42,709 nucleotides of DNA from a virus. This document shows, one piece after another, positions 15,046 to 22,233 of this stretch. A program made the position numbers and the translations under genes. The stretch spans positions 1 to 42,709 of the IMG/VR virus record IMGVR_UViG_3300044684_000123; one strand, given 5' to 3'. Each line of letters starts with the position of its first letter. Position 1 is the first letter of the stretch. Below the pieces are notes generated by a model, which did not search any database, had not been told where the DNA came from, and saw nothing but the letters and a program-made list of their open reading frames with translations.

Positions 15046-15496
15046 TGACGCGCCCTTGTTTTCGAATAGGCGCATTGTCGTTCGCTGCTGTCGGGATTTC
15101 CTCCCGTGGGATTTCCACACAAACGTTCCGAACGTGCCTGTCCGTCACGCCGACGATTGCCGCGATATGGGACGTTGACATGCCGGCGCGCCACATATCG
15201 GTGATGATCCTGTCCCTATAACTCCGGTAAATCTCGCTGCAGCTCGCGGGCTTCAGGATTTCGCCGCCGAAGTGCTTGCACATCTTCACCGCATCGTTCC
15301 AGCCTAGGATGCGCACCAGGTCGTGCGTCACCGTCAGACGCTGCGCGGTCGGCACATACAGGATGACTTCCGATTGCATCGCGCCAGGATAACGCTTGTC
15401 GCGCCGCTCGCATCGCGGCAATTGCCCGACGAGATACAACGCACGTTCACGGCCGATCACGTCGGCTATTTCCTGCACGCTTTTCGGTAATCGCAT
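14963..15496 (-). CDS. Mor-family transcription activator (likely late-gene activator)
   Basis: 177 aa from ATG 15496, preceded by AAGGGGGTG; a GTG at 15511 is possible but its spacing is poorer. The Mor/C signature of Mu is visible: IGRERALYLVGQLPRCERRD near the N-terminus, then RILGWNDAVKMCKHFGGEIL and the HTH (DMWRAGMSTSHIAAIVGVTD, RHVRNV) at about residues 100-127. Mor/C proteins are dimers that bind a dyad just upstream of -35-less promoters and recruit RNA polymerase. The C-terminal about 50 residues (EIPREEIPTAANDNAP...) lie beyond the Mor fold and coincide with late promoter copy 4, so the gene carries a promoter for the lysis block at its own 3' end. It overlaps the holin by 83 bp. 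Confidence 0.88.
   Translation of the reverse strand: MRLPKSVQEIADVIGRERALYLVGQLPRCERRDKRYPGAMQSEVILYVPTAQRLTVTHDLVRILGWNDAVKMCKHFGGEILKPASCSEIYRSYRDRIITDMWRAGMSTSHIAAIVGVTDRHVRNVCVEIPREEIPTAANDNAPIRKQGRVNGPTGANAVSRGEADGRTSRHRDIQLG
15074..15116 (-). promoter_or_regulatory. Predicted activator-dependent late promoter, copy 4 (lysis block), inside the mor-like gene
   Basis: The 19-mer (15116-15098) is followed after 18 nt by GACAAT (15079-15074). It is read in frame as EIPREE-x8-DN, and here the DN is part of an AANDN motif. Expected transcription start is about 15067, before the holin ATG at 15045. Confidence 0.7.
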
Positions 15497-15511
15497 ATCA
15501 CCCCCTTTCAC

Positions 15512-15770
15512 TCGCGCCGTTTGTCAACACGTGGGATTGTACATGCTTCGCATGCGTGGTGACAGCCATCGGGTGACAAGGGTGACAAGGTGACTAGAAC
15601 TGCCTTACTGAACACGGACCGTACCTGTATGTATGTACAGTGCTTATATATAGATGCCATTTTTCTTTTATTCTCTTGTCACCCTTAGTCACCACGCCGC
15701 AAACCATTGCTGTATAAGGCTTTGAGTGATGACAAGGGTTGTCACCCGATGACAGCGAGATAGTCACCGG
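15512..15770. promoter_or_regulatory. Regulatory region upstream of the Mor-like gene with repeated GTGAC units
   Basis: This gene-free stretch of about 260 bp has two clusters of GTGAC(A) units. The left cluster (15559-15594) has four in one direction, including GGGTGACAAG and GGTGACAAGG in tandem. The right cluster (15676-15767) has TTGTCACCC, AGTCACC, ATGACAAGGG, TTGTCACCC and AGTCACC in both orientations. Between them is AT-rich DNA (15640-15675) with TATATATAAG on the minus strand, a plausible -10 for the activator gene. GTGGGATT at 15531-15538 is a partial match to the late-promoter core but has no -10 at the right distance. A multi-site operator or an origin-like iteron array are both possible. 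Confidence 0.5.
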
Positions 15771-15772
15771 CA

Positions 15773-15798
15773 AGAAAAAACCCGGCATGTGCCGGGTT
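15773..15798 (-). terminator. Rho-independent terminator ending the early/middle leftward operon
   Basis: On the minus strand, a 9-bp GC-rich stem (AACCCGGCA / TGCCGGGTT) is followed by six T's. It lies 26 bp after the last gene of the upstream block, so the Mor-like gene needs its own promoter. Confidence 0.9.
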
Positions 15799-15823
15799 CG
15801 TGCTTGCCGCTCGCCGCTGGATG

Positions 15824-16087
15824 CTATGCGAACACGTAAATGTCTCGCACAAACGGTTCGACGTAGCCAAGGGCCGACACGTCGCAGAACCAGCCAAGTG
15901 GCATTTCGCGTTTAAGCTCGTCGCGCACGGCGTCAACGTGCTGCGACGGAACGCGAACCGATAGGTGCGCCAGCTCGATTGCTTCCACAATCGCAACCGG
16001 CGTCTGGCGGCGGATCAGCGCTGCGACGTACGCGCGCGTTGTCGGCCACGCCACGGACGCGTGAGTGGGAATCCATTCGCTAGGCAT
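15824..16087 (-). CDS. Hypothetical protein
   Basis: 87 aa from ATG 16087 (MPSEWIPTHASVAWP), which overlaps the previous stop by 8 bp. Alpha/beta pattern with TPVAIVEAIELAHLSVRVPS and a C-terminal GYVEPFVRDIYVFA. No family recognised. Last gene of its operon, followed by a strong terminator. Confidence 0.65.
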   Translation of the reverse strand: MPSEWIPTHASVAWPTTRAYVAALIRRQTPVAIVEAIELAHLSVRVPSQHVDAVRDELKREMPLGWFCDVSALGYVEPFVRDIYVFA

Positions 16088-16769
16088 GGTCCGCACCTGG
16101 CTGGTTTGCGGATGCGGCGCGAGCCAGATATCCGGCAAGAGCGGACGCATAGTCGAAATTTGACGGCGAATTGGCTTTCCACCATTTATCGAACGCCGCC
16201 CGCTCGTCCGCCGGCGAGGGGGCTGGCTGCTGCACAGAAGCCTCCAGCCTCGCGATCAGCTTCGCATCGGAGGGAATCCTTTCCAGCGCGTCATCGCAGA
16301 GTTCGTCCAGTGTCTTAGGCGCTCCTGCGGGCTGCTCGACAGGGGCGACGGATTGCTCGGCGAGTAGGGCTCCAGCAAATTCGATGACCATTTCACCGAA
16401 CTCGGTGTTCTCCAGTTCTTCCCCGTTCGCCCGATGCCACACTTCCTTGATTTGCCGCACCGTCAACCCTTCCTGCGGCGCTGCTGCGGGCTGCTCGACG
16501 GGAGATGCGGCGAGGATGGCGTCCAAAGCTGCGGATCGCGCAGCTTCATAGCCGGCCTCGAAAGCTTCGGGGTTGGAATAATGTCGCGTGTCCGGGCAGG
16601 CCAGATTCTCGATAGCGTCCGTCAGCGCATCAGCGCGGCTTGCTTCCGCCGCCTTCAACAACGCACAAAGCCTTTCATGCGTGGCGTGCCCGCTAATCAT
16701 CATGCCAGGAATACCGATGGCCTTCAGCGTGTCGATGACTTGCTGGGCCAGTGTGTTTCCGTTCGTCAT
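16080..16769 (-). CDS. Hypothetical phage protein with WW-containing C-terminal motif
   Basis: 229 aa. The N-terminal part (MTNGNTLAQQVIDTLKAIGI; GHATHERLCALLKAAEASRA) is helical. Two VEQPA-type linkers (SPVEQPAAAPQ, APVEQPAGAPK) join a middle helical block (TVRQIKEVWHRANGEELENT) to a C-terminal ADERAAFDKWWKANSPS. Such proteins with a 'FDKWW' end are common early phage accessory proteins of unknown role. The repeated VEQPA linkers suggest modular assembly. Confidence 0.6.
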   Translation of the reverse strand: MTNGNTLAQQVIDTLKAIGIPGMMISGHATHERLCALLKAAEASRADALTDAIENLACPDTRHYSNPEAFEAGYEAARSAALDAILAASPVEQPAAAPQEGLTVRQIKEVWHRANGEELENTEFGEMVIEFAGALLAEQSVAPVEQPAGAPKTLDELCDDALERIPSDAKLIARLEASVQQPAPSPADERAAFDKWWKANSPSNFDYASALAGYLARAASANQPGADHA

Positions 16770-16814
16770 AATCGTTCCAGGTAGTAGTGCGCCAGGCCGA
16801 AGCCTGGCACGTGG

Positions 16815-16985
16815 TCAGCCGAAGAACCCGCCTTCGTACATCAGCCAGCACGCTATGGCGGCGGCCGTGATCGTGGTGAACGCGTTTTCCTTGCCTTCGC
16901 GCGGCTTGCCGTGACGCGCACATGATACGCCGATGCTGATGCAGGTCAGCGCGAGATAAACGATTTGCGGCCAGTGCAGAGTCAT
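16815..16985 (-). CDS. Small membrane protein
   Basis: 56 aa from ATG 16985 (ATGA overlap with the upstream stop). Two hydrophobic segments (IVYLALTCISIGVSCA and TTITAAAIACWLMY) flank a basic loop (RHGKPREGKEN), giving a likely two-helix inner-membrane hairpin. Function unknown. A superinfection-exclusion role is possible for early phage membrane peptides but nothing here shows it. Confidence 0.6.
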   Translation of the reverse strand: MTLHWPQIVYLALTCISIGVSCARHGKPREGKENAFTTITAAAIACWLMYEGGFFG

Positions 16986-17380
16986 TGCCCACCCCGCACC
17001 AGTTCGTCGCGCACCTTCACGGCGGCGCGCAGGCGCGTCGCTGCATCGTCGGCGGCGTAGTATTCGCACGCGAACAGCTCATGCGTCAGCTTGTCGATGA
17101 ACTCCGTGCGCGTCGGGTCGAACACGCGCGGCTCGATCTGCGCCGCAGCAGCTTCGGCCGTTGCCGGCGTGCCGTCCGCGTTCGTCACCAGCACCACCAG
17201 GTCGCGCAAGTCATCCCCGTTGTGGAAATATTTCCCGTTGATGGTGTGCGTCGTGCCATCGATGCCATCCATCGAATTTGAGTACACCGGATAATGGCAG
17301 TCGTCACTTACGGCGATGATGCGGCGTTCGACGCCCTCGCGATTCTTCCACACTTGCCCCACTGCAAATTTCGTTTCCAT
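16982..17380 (-). CDS. Hypothetical protein with KAVGQVW-like N-terminal domain
   Basis: 132 aa from ATG 17380 (METKFAVGQVWKNREGVERR), preceded by AAGGAAAGGAA. The first about 75 residues are a small beta domain (FAVGQVWKNREGVERRIIAV, HNGDDLRDLVVLV); the C-terminal half is helical (TEFIDKLTHELFACEYYAAD, DDAATRLRAAVKVRDELV). No recognised function. Coupled to the small membrane protein below it. Confidence 0.65.
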   Translation of the reverse strand: METKFAVGQVWKNREGVERRIIAVSDDCHYPVYSNSMDGIDGTTHTINGKYFHNGDDLRDLVVLVTNADGTPATAEAAAAQIEPRVFDPTRTEFIDKLTHELFACEYYAADDAATRLRAAVKVRDELVRGGQ

Positions 17381-17429
17381 TTCCTTTCCTTGAAAATCGC
17401 CGGCATCCGGCCGGCACGGGTTCAAACAG

Positions 17430-17837
17430 TTACGCCAGCGCGACTTTGACGGCCCATACAGCGAGCGCGATACCGCCGCACGCGAGCGCCGCGAACATCA
17501 ACGCACACAGGCTCGCCAGACACGCGACCATGATATCGCGATCTTCGCGCCAGCCATAAACGGCGCCTGCAATCGTCGCGCCCACAAGCACCACGACGAC
17601 AGCAAGAATGCTTGCGCGCGAACCCATACTAAGCGGCTCATCGCTCGGCTGCGGATACAAAAATTCGATGCACTCGGCGTAGTTCAGTTTCTGCTGAACC
17701 GATGCGGTGCCCGCGTTGAACGTTGCTTCGGTGACGGTGCAGCGCGCCACTCGCGCGTCGTGTGCTGCCCGTTCGGCGGCGCTGTTCGCAGCGGCGGATT
17801 GCGTTGATGCCATGACGGCGATAGCTGTTGCGCTCAT
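17430..17837 (-). CDS. Hypothetical membrane protein
   Basis: 135 aa, with CCAAGGAATGAT before ATG 17837. The soluble N-terminal 70 residues have two Cys (ARCTVTEATF, YAECIEFLYP) and are followed by two long hydrophobic helices (RASILAVVVVLVGATIAGAV, then LASLCALMFAALACGGIALA). The topology fits a two-pass inner-membrane protein with its N-terminal domain on one side. No family recognised. Confidence 0.6.
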   Translation of the reverse strand: MSATAIAVMASTQSAAANSAAERAAHDARVARCTVTEATFNAGTASVQQKLNYAECIEFLYPQPSDEPLSMGSRASILAVVVVLVGATIAGAVYGWREDRDIMVACLASLCALMFAALACGGIALAVWAVKVALA

Positions 17838-17854
17838 ATCATTCCTTGGTTAGT

Positions 17855-17947
17855 TCAAAACTCCGCACCACCCCATCGACTCAGATAGGGCAGCGCGATG
17901 AAAAGCCCGAAGCCGAAGCCGCAGGCGATGCCTTCAAAGAGTGCCAT
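17855..17947 (-). CDS. Tiny membrane peptide
   Basis: 30 aa, ATG 17947 to TGA 17855. It is mostly one hydrophobic helix (FEGIACGFGFGLFIALPYLS) with Gly spacing, and ends RWGGAEF. It overlaps the preceding small gene by 14 bp, the coupled arrangement typical of real phage genes. Support is context and composition only. Confidence 0.4.
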   Translation of the reverse strand: MALFEGIACGFGFGLFIALPYLSRWGGAEF

Positions 17948-18083
17948 CGATCTTGCTCACGCGAACCCGCGCATGGGGTCCGAACCTGAATTGCACGCGG
18001 GCGCGGTCCACTGCCTGTTCGTAGCTGTCGGCGCGCACCGTGCCCACGTAGCGCTGGCCGATCCACACGCGGAATTCGTGCAT
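17934..18083 (-). CDS. Small hypothetical protein
   Basis: 49 aa, ATG 18083 to TGA 17934. Starts MHEFRVWIGQRYVGTVRADS and continues with YEQAVDRARVQF, a beta-beta-alpha pattern. The Shine-Dalgarno is weak (GGGG). It sits within a run of very small co-directional genes and overlaps the next one. No family assigned. Confidence 0.5.
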   Translation of the reverse strand: MHEFRVWIGQRYVGTVRADSYEQAVDRARVQFRFGPHARVRVSKIDGTL

Positions 18084-18123
18084 GATGTGCCCCAGGTGAT
18101 GCCCGCCGAAGCGGGCGCGGTTG

Positions 18124-18330
18124 TTAGGCGCTTGCAGCGCGCCGTTTCAATTCGTCACATGCGCAGGTGCGCGCCGAAACCCGAGCGCCTCGCATGTCAA
18201 TGTCGCGGGCCTTGTGCAAATGTCCGCACGCCCAAACAACGTTTCTTTTTGCATCACGCAATACACCTTCCCAATGCCCTACAGTGCTGGTCGGCGCGTT
18301 GCGGACCCCCGCTGTAAGTTCAACATTCAT
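18124..18330 (-). CDS. Small hypothetical protein
   Basis: 68 aa from ATG 18330 with an excellent AGGAGAAAGAC ribosome site. Composition is polar, with VGHWEGVLRDAKRNVVWACG, a CGH-LHKARD segment and a late CACDELKRR. The cysteines and histidines (WACGHLH, TCACD) could bind metal. Function unknown. Confidence 0.6.
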   Translation of the reverse strand: MNVELTAGVRNAPTSTVGHWEGVLRDAKRNVVWACGHLHKARDIDMRGARVSARTCACDELKRRAASA

Positions 18331-18357
18331 GTCTTTCTCCTATAGCGGGAGCGGTTT

Positions 18358-18492
18358 TTAGAAAAGCTCGACACGGACAATTGCATCCTCAACGTCAATG
18401 CTCTTTGCGCACGTCCATGCAGCGTCGTCAATTCCCCGAGCGAGCACCTTGTACGTGCGACCTTTAGCAGTAGTGACATAGAACGTTTTCAT
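18358..18492 (-). CDS. Small hypothetical protein
   Basis: 44 aa from ATG 18492 with AAGGGGAAGG upstream. Begins MKTFYVTTAKGRTYKVLARG and continues DDAAWTCAKSIDVEDA, a small beta-sheet plus helix. It resembles in pattern the neighbour starting at 18716 (short beta strands, a helix with AA, then a beta strand), so the two may be paralogues. Confidence 0.55.
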   Translation of the reverse strand: MKTFYVTTAKGRTYKVLARGIDDAAWTCAKSIDVEDAIVRVELF

Positions 18493-18548
18493 CGTCCTTC
18501 CCCTTCGTAGTTGCGTTGGTCAGTGGCCGCCGTAGCGGGAGCGGGTGG

Positions 18549-18716
18549 TCAGACCGGGATTGCCACGTAGCGGTCGCGCTTTCCGTCGACAGCTGCGAAG
18601 CGGTTCATGGAATGCGCGGCTTTCTCTGCTGCATCGCGCGTTTCATACATGATGATTTGACGCGAGCACGCATCCTTCAGAAGGCGGCCGGTGCGAAGAT
18701 TTTTGACGTTGAACAT
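18549..18716 (-). CDS. Small hypothetical protein, first gene below operator O1
   Basis: 55 aa from ATG 18716 (MFNVKNLRTGRLLKDACSRQ), with CGAAGGGGAACGAA upstream. Contains IIMYETRDAAEKAAHSMNRF and ends RDRYVAIPV, a beta-alpha-beta pattern. It is the first gene of the transcription unit starting at the O1 promoter. No family assigned. Confidence 0.6.
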   Translation of the reverse strand: MFNVKNLRTGRLLKDACSRQIIMYETRDAAEKAAHSMNRFAAVDGKRDRYVAIPV

Positions 18717-18753
18717 TTCGTTCCCCTTCGTAGTTGCGTTGTCGATGAACTGA

Positions 18754-18785
18754 ATTCTACGCGCATTCACGAAGATGAATATTTG
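18754..18785 (-). promoter_or_regulatory. Operator O1 (TTCACG-N4-TGAA) and promoter
   Basis: The palindrome TTCACGAAGATGAA lies at 18766-18779 with -10-like TAGAAT (minus strand) at 18759-18754. The sequence AATCAAATATTCAT next to the operator is repeated at O2, 3.7 kb away. Expected to control the small-gene operon running down to 15824. Confidence 0.6.
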
Positions 18786-18813
18786 ATTTTGCCTATCTAC
18801 AGCGCGCGTCAAT

Positions 18814-18837
18814 AGAAAACCCGCCATCAGGCGGGTT
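18814..18837 (-). terminator. Terminator of the primase operon
   Basis: Stem AACCCGCC / GGCGGGTT with loop TGAT and TTTTC on the minus strand. The hairpin includes the stop codon of the gene above it, and separates the primase operon from the O1-controlled unit. Confidence 0.8.
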
Positions 18838-19111
18838 CGTTGTCATTCGCTGCTTTCTTCCGCAGCTCCCATATCGCCAGGATTGTTTCTTCCAGGCGCT
18901 TCACGGCCGCTTCGCCGCGTATCTGCAGCACGCCGCCGCGATCTTTCTTCCACTGGTGATCGTATCGGCCATACAGATAGTCCTGGCGCGCGCGCTTCGA
19001 CGGCATCGCGAGCACGGCGCGCGCTTCGGTTTCATGGCGCCATTCCTCGCTGTAGTTCGACACTTCGGTGCCATCGTGCAGGCGCACCATCTGTTCGTTC
19101 GGGCGGTTCAT
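18827..19111 (-). CDS. Hypothetical phage protein ending in ANDNEPA
   Basis: 94 aa; ATG 19111 overlaps the primase stop as TGATG. The core HETEARAVLAMPSKRARQDY, LYGRYDHQWKKDRG and a late helix VKRLEETILAIWELRKK resemble short phage proteins found beside replication genes (possibly the DUF7696 type, from memory). It ends in KKAANDNEPA, one of 14 ANDN motifs of the genome. Function unknown. Confidence 0.65.
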   Translation of the reverse strand: MNRPNEQMVRLHDGTEVSNYSEEWRHETEARAVLAMPSKRARQDYLYGRYDHQWKKDRGGVLQIRGEAAVKRLEETILAIWELRKKAANDNEPA

Positions 19112-21441
19112 CAGATGGGCCTATCGTCGTCGTTGTTGCGACGCCGTTCGTCGGTGCGCGGCGGCATGTTGAAGAATCGACCAGCCTTCGTGCGCTTCGG
19201 GTCCTTGCCAGTCAGCTTGCGCAGCACCTTGCTGGCGTGCGTCGCCTGCGACTTGTTCGGCTTGTCGTACCCGATGACCGCGAGCACTTCGCTCGCCGTC
19301 ATGTCGCGCCAGCCGCCGAACCCTGGCAGCGCATCCCAGTCGAACGCGCGAGAAATCATTTCCTCCACGGGGTCCACGGCTTCGTGTTCTTCGTTGCGGC
19401 CGGCAAGCTTGCGTTCTTCGTCGTCAGTCAGCCACCACTGTTCGCCGCGCTGGAAGTGCACCAGCACTTCGGCCCATAGCTGTTGCATGTCGATGCCGTG
19501 GCGATAGTCGCAGCGCGAAACGGGAACGGTCCACCAGCGAGAGTTTCCGGTGTCATCCACCAGGTAACGCATTTCGTTCACGCTGGCCGACAGCACGGTG
19601 CGGCGCGGGTATTCGGATTCGATGCGGTCATATGGCAGCCGCAGCTTGTCGCTCGGCAGCGTCACGAACGCTTTCAGGCGCGCGATATCGGCCTTGCGGA
19701 ACGTAGCATCCAGCTCGCCCAGCTCGACAATCCAGTGCGAAACAGCGTTCTTCACTAAGTCCTTGTTCGCTGGGTCCAGCACGGCGCCGTCCAGGAACAC
19801 GTTCATATCGGCCGGCGCGAGCGCGCGAAGCCACGACGTTTTCCCGCTGCCCTGCGGCCCCATCAGAACCAGCACGCCGCGCGAATGGAACCCCACGTCC
19901 TTGAATACGGCGGCGACGGCAGACAGCAGCCAGCGGTACACCAGCGTGTCGCGCATCGCTGTATCGTCGGCCACCAGGGTAGTGTACAGCGCGGGCAGGC
20001 GGCTGACGCCATCCCACGGCTTCGACGCGATCCAGTCGCGCACGGGGTTGTATGCGTTGCGGTCGGCGATGATTTTCACGTAGTCCTGCAGGTCGGACTT
20101 CGGCATGCGGTTGCGCGAACAGATGCTAGACAGTTCCGCCAGCGAACAGTTCGCGCGGTTGTCGGCCGTGTAGCTGCGCCCCGGCAGCGTCACTTCCACC
20201 TGCTTGCGCACGATGTTGTACCGCGCCGTGATGCCGTATTCTGTCAGCAGGTAGTCCAGGTTTTCCCACGTGTTCATCGGCTGGCCCTTGTCCGTCAGGT
20301 GCGGGAAGCCGAACGGGTTCACTGCGGCGTCCAGGGGAACGTTCGCGCCGGGGTCGTTATCGTTCGCCGGGGCTGCAGGCGGCGCCTGGATGGGCTTGCC
20401 GCTCGCGATGTGCCACGGGTCGCCGGTATGCGTTCCCATGTAGGCCATGACTTCGCGCAGTCCCCAACCACGTTGCGGCGCGTCTGCCAGGTCCCAGCCG
20501 TGCGGGAATTCATCGTCCAGGCTGTACGCGACCATGTGCGTTTCGCGCGCGATGCCTTTCAGCCTGGTGGCAATGTTCATCATGGCGCGCATCGCGGGCT
20601 GTTCGTGCAGCGGCAGCATCGCATCGCTGTCGCGCTCCGTCAGCTTGTCGAAGTCGGGCCACAAGATCACGCGCCGCCCTTCCAGCGGCTTCACGTGCGC
20701 ACGGTCGGCCGTTTCCACGCCGCCCATCCACGTCACCACTACGGCGGTGTCGCCGAAGATTTCCTGGCCGGCGTCGGCGGCTTTCTCGCCTTCAACCACG
20801 ATCACGTCGGCGTCCGGCATCGCCGCCAGGCGATCCAGGCCGTACAGCGGGCGCTTGGCCGAACCCGTGATGCCGCGCCACGTCCAGCGCTCGCTGCCGT
20901 CCGGGTGCTTGCACCACGAATAGGGCACAACCTGTTTGCGCTCGCCTTCGGGATCGAAGCGGCACACGTACATCAGCAGATGGCCATCCTTGTCGGTGTA
21001 CGCCCACTTCGTCGTCGGCTGCCCCCAGCGCGGATGCCGGAACGTCGGCTGCGTCGCGCTCGCCGGCACGGGCATGATGGGTTCGGGCTTCGCATCATCG
21101 ATGCGCGCCACCTTCGCGTCGTGCGCGCGTTGCCGTGTCTCAGGGTCGCCGATACGCACGCCGTGGTTCTCTGCCAGCTCGCGCGCTGCGGCGCCCTGGT
21201 CGTTGCCGTGGAAGATGTACGCGTACAGGCTCACCAGGTCCGCGCCGCCGTCGCCGGTCGCGTAGTCCTTCCACACGCCCTTGCGCAGATTGATGGTGAA
21301 GCTGCCAGGCGTGCGGTCGTTGCGCGTTGGGTTCGCCACGACGTATTCCGCGCCGCGCAGCTCGCCACCAGGCAGCCACTGCGGCACCACCACGTCGGGA
21401 TTCAACGCGTCATTGATCGCTGCGAAATCGAGTTTATTCAC
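19111..21441 (-). CDS. Primase-helicase: Toprim domain plus VapE-type SF3/AAA ATPase
   Basis: 776 aa from GTG 21441 (GTGA overlap). The N-terminal primase-associated region (about 1-100: RNDRTPGSFTINLRKGVWKD, TGDGGADLVSLYAYIF) lacks zinc cysteines. The Toprim core is at about 210-260 (ADVIVVEGEKAADAG and VILWPDFD). A linker at about 345-365 carries ANDNDPG. The C-terminal half is a VapE/virulence-associated E ATPase: NPVRDWIASKPWDGVSRLPA, Walker A in VLMGPQGSGKTSWLRAL, and NKDLVKNAVSHWIVELGELD as Walker B/sensor region. It should open and prime the replication fork. It is the replication initiator of the phage by content; no separate origin-binding gene is obvious. Confidence 0.88.
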   Translation of the reverse strand: MNKLDFAAINDALNPDVVVPQWLPGGELRGAEYVVANPTRNDRTPGSFTINLRKGVWKDYATGDGGADLVSLYAYIFHGNDQGAAARELAENHGVRIGDPETRQRAHDAKVARIDDAKPEPIMPVPASATQPTFRHPRWGQPTTKWAYTDKDGHLLMYVCRFDPEGERKQVVPYSWCKHPDGSERWTWRGITGSAKRPLYGLDRLAAMPDADVIVVEGEKAADAGQEIFGDTAVVVTWMGGVETADRAHVKPLEGRRVILWPDFDKLTERDSDAMLPLHEQPAMRAMMNIATRLKGIARETHMVAYSLDDEFPHGWDLADAPQRGWGLREVMAYMGTHTGDPWHIASGKPIQAPPAAPANDNDPGANVPLDAAVNPFGFPHLTDKGQPMNTWENLDYLLTEYGITARYNIVRKQVEVTLPGRSYTADNRANCSLAELSSICSRNRMPKSDLQDYVKIIADRNAYNPVRDWIASKPWDGVSRLPALYTTLVADDTAMRDTLVYRWLLSAVAAVFKDVGFHSRGVLVLMGPQGSGKTSWLRALAPADMNVFLDGAVLDPANKDLVKNAVSHWIVELGELDATFRKADIARLKAFVTLPSDKLRLPYDRIESEYPRRTVLSASVNEMRYLVDDTGNSRWWTVPVSRCDYRHGIDMQQLWAEVLVHFQRGEQWWLTDDEERKLAGRNEEHEAVDPVEEMISRAFDWDALPGFGGWRDMTASEVLAVIGYDKPNKSQATHASKVLRKLTGKDPKRTKAGRFFNMPPRTDERRRNNDDDRPI

Positions 21442-21629
21442 GCAGCCACCCCGCGCGTCGCCAGCGTCAGTTCGAGCACACGCAAAGCATCCGCCGGAAT
21501 GGTCTGGTCATTCGCGCAGCACCACACGCGCACCGTCTGCGGCGTGCGCTGAAGGATCTGTGCCACGTCGGCAGCATCCAGTTTGTGCGCCTTCATCAGC
21601 GCGCGCAGGCGTTCGGTTCGTTCGTTCAT
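21438..21629 (-). CDS. Cro-like helix-turn-helix regulator
   Basis: 63 aa from ATG 21629. The HTH is at about residues 7-40 (RALMKAHKLDAADVAQILQR, TPQTVRVWCC), followed by PADALRVLELTLATRG, the size and pattern of phage Cro/YdaS-type regulators. It lies just below operator O4 and is coupled to the primase gene by GTGA, so it is probably the first gene of the replication operon and could repress its own promoter. Binding specificity is inferred. Confidence 0.65.
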   Translation of the reverse strand: MNERTERLRALMKAHKLDAADVAQILQRTPQTVRVWCCANDQTIPADALRVLELTLATRGVAA

Positions 21630-21658
21630 AGTGGCGATGTTTTGTAGCGCGGGCCGAC

Positions 21659-21688
21659 ATTGTACCATCGGCCGTTCACGCTTGTGAA
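21659..21688 (-). promoter_or_regulatory. Operator O4 (TTCACG-N4-TGAA) and promoter of the replication operon
   Basis: TTCACGCTTGTGAA at 21675-21688 is a perfect TTCAC-N4-GTGAA palindrome. A -10-like TACAAT (minus) lies at 21664-21659, giving a start about 25 nt before the Cro-like ATG. Confidence 0.6.
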
Positions 21689-21720
21689 TTTAGCTAGAAA
21701 TCACGCGTCATCACGCGCAC

Positions 21721-22032
21721 TCATTCCGCGAATGAATCCGTGGTGACGCGGAAGAAACGCGCGAGCCGCACGACGGTATCGAAGCGCGGTTCTGATTCGC
21801 CTATCTCGAAGCGCCGCAGCGACTTCGCATCGATGCCGGTTGCACGCGCCAGTTCAGCGTAGCTGTACCCTGCAGCCGTGCGCAGCGCGTTCAGACGATG
21901 CGGCAGCGTGTACTGCGTCAGGCGGCGCGGCGCCCATTTTTTCCTGACTACCTTGTGTCGCTTCGCCAGCCTCGGTTTCGCGGGCAGTTGGATGGGCGCG
22001 GGGCTGAGAACGGAAAACCAGGTGGCTTTCAT
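21721..22032 (-). CDS. XRE-family HTH regulator (candidate repressor)
   Basis: 103 aa from ATG 22032 (ATGA overlap). A basic N-terminal arm (KPRLAKRHKVVRKKWAPRRL) precedes a well-formed XRE HTH at about 47-100 (LNALRTAAGYSYAELARATG, IDAKSLRRFEIGE, SEPRFDTVVRLARFF). There is no C-terminal peptidase domain, so it is not a LexA/CI-type cleavable repressor. It lies directly upstream of O4 and is a candidate for binding the TTCACG-N4-TGAA operators. It is transcribed in the same direction as the genes it might control, which is unusual for a lysogenic repressor. Confidence 0.65.
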   Translation of the reverse strand: MKATWFSVLSPAPIQLPAKPRLAKRHKVVRKKWAPRRLTQYTLPHRLNALRTAAGYSYAELARATGIDAKSLRRFEIGESEPRFDTVVRLARFFRVTTDSFAE

Positions 22033-22199
22033 GGGATCAACGCTCGCATGATCGCGAAGCGCGCAACGCGCACGGCCAGGTGCAGTTCGTTCGCGCTCGC
22101 CGGCAGTATGTTGACGGGCCACGCCGTGCCCTGGTCGTCAACGAAGTGCCAGGGCAGCCATTCTTTGCGGTCGATGGCGCGGATGGTCGGTTCGTTCAT
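22029..22199 (-). CDS. Small hypothetical protein
   Basis: 56 aa from ATG 22199, coupled to the XRE gene by ATGA. Contains IRAIDRKEWLPWHFVDDQGT and AWPVNILPASANELHLAVR. No clear Shine-Dalgarno. A small hairpin (GGCCGC-TTCG-GCGGCC) lies just upstream at 22206-22221. No family known. Confidence 0.5.
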   Translation of the reverse strand: MNEPTIRAIDRKEWLPWHFVDDQGTAWPVNILPASANELHLAVRVARFAIMRALIP

Positions 22200-22233
22200 G
22201 ATGGCGAAAGGCCGCCGAAGCGGCCGTGGTTGT

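Noticed and set aside
15525-15541. Partial match to the late-promoter 19-mer (GTGGGATT) just upstream of the Mor-like gene
   Set aside because: Only the central 8 bases match, and the position 18 nt downstream of the element is GGGGTG, not a -10. Not counted as a sixth promoter.
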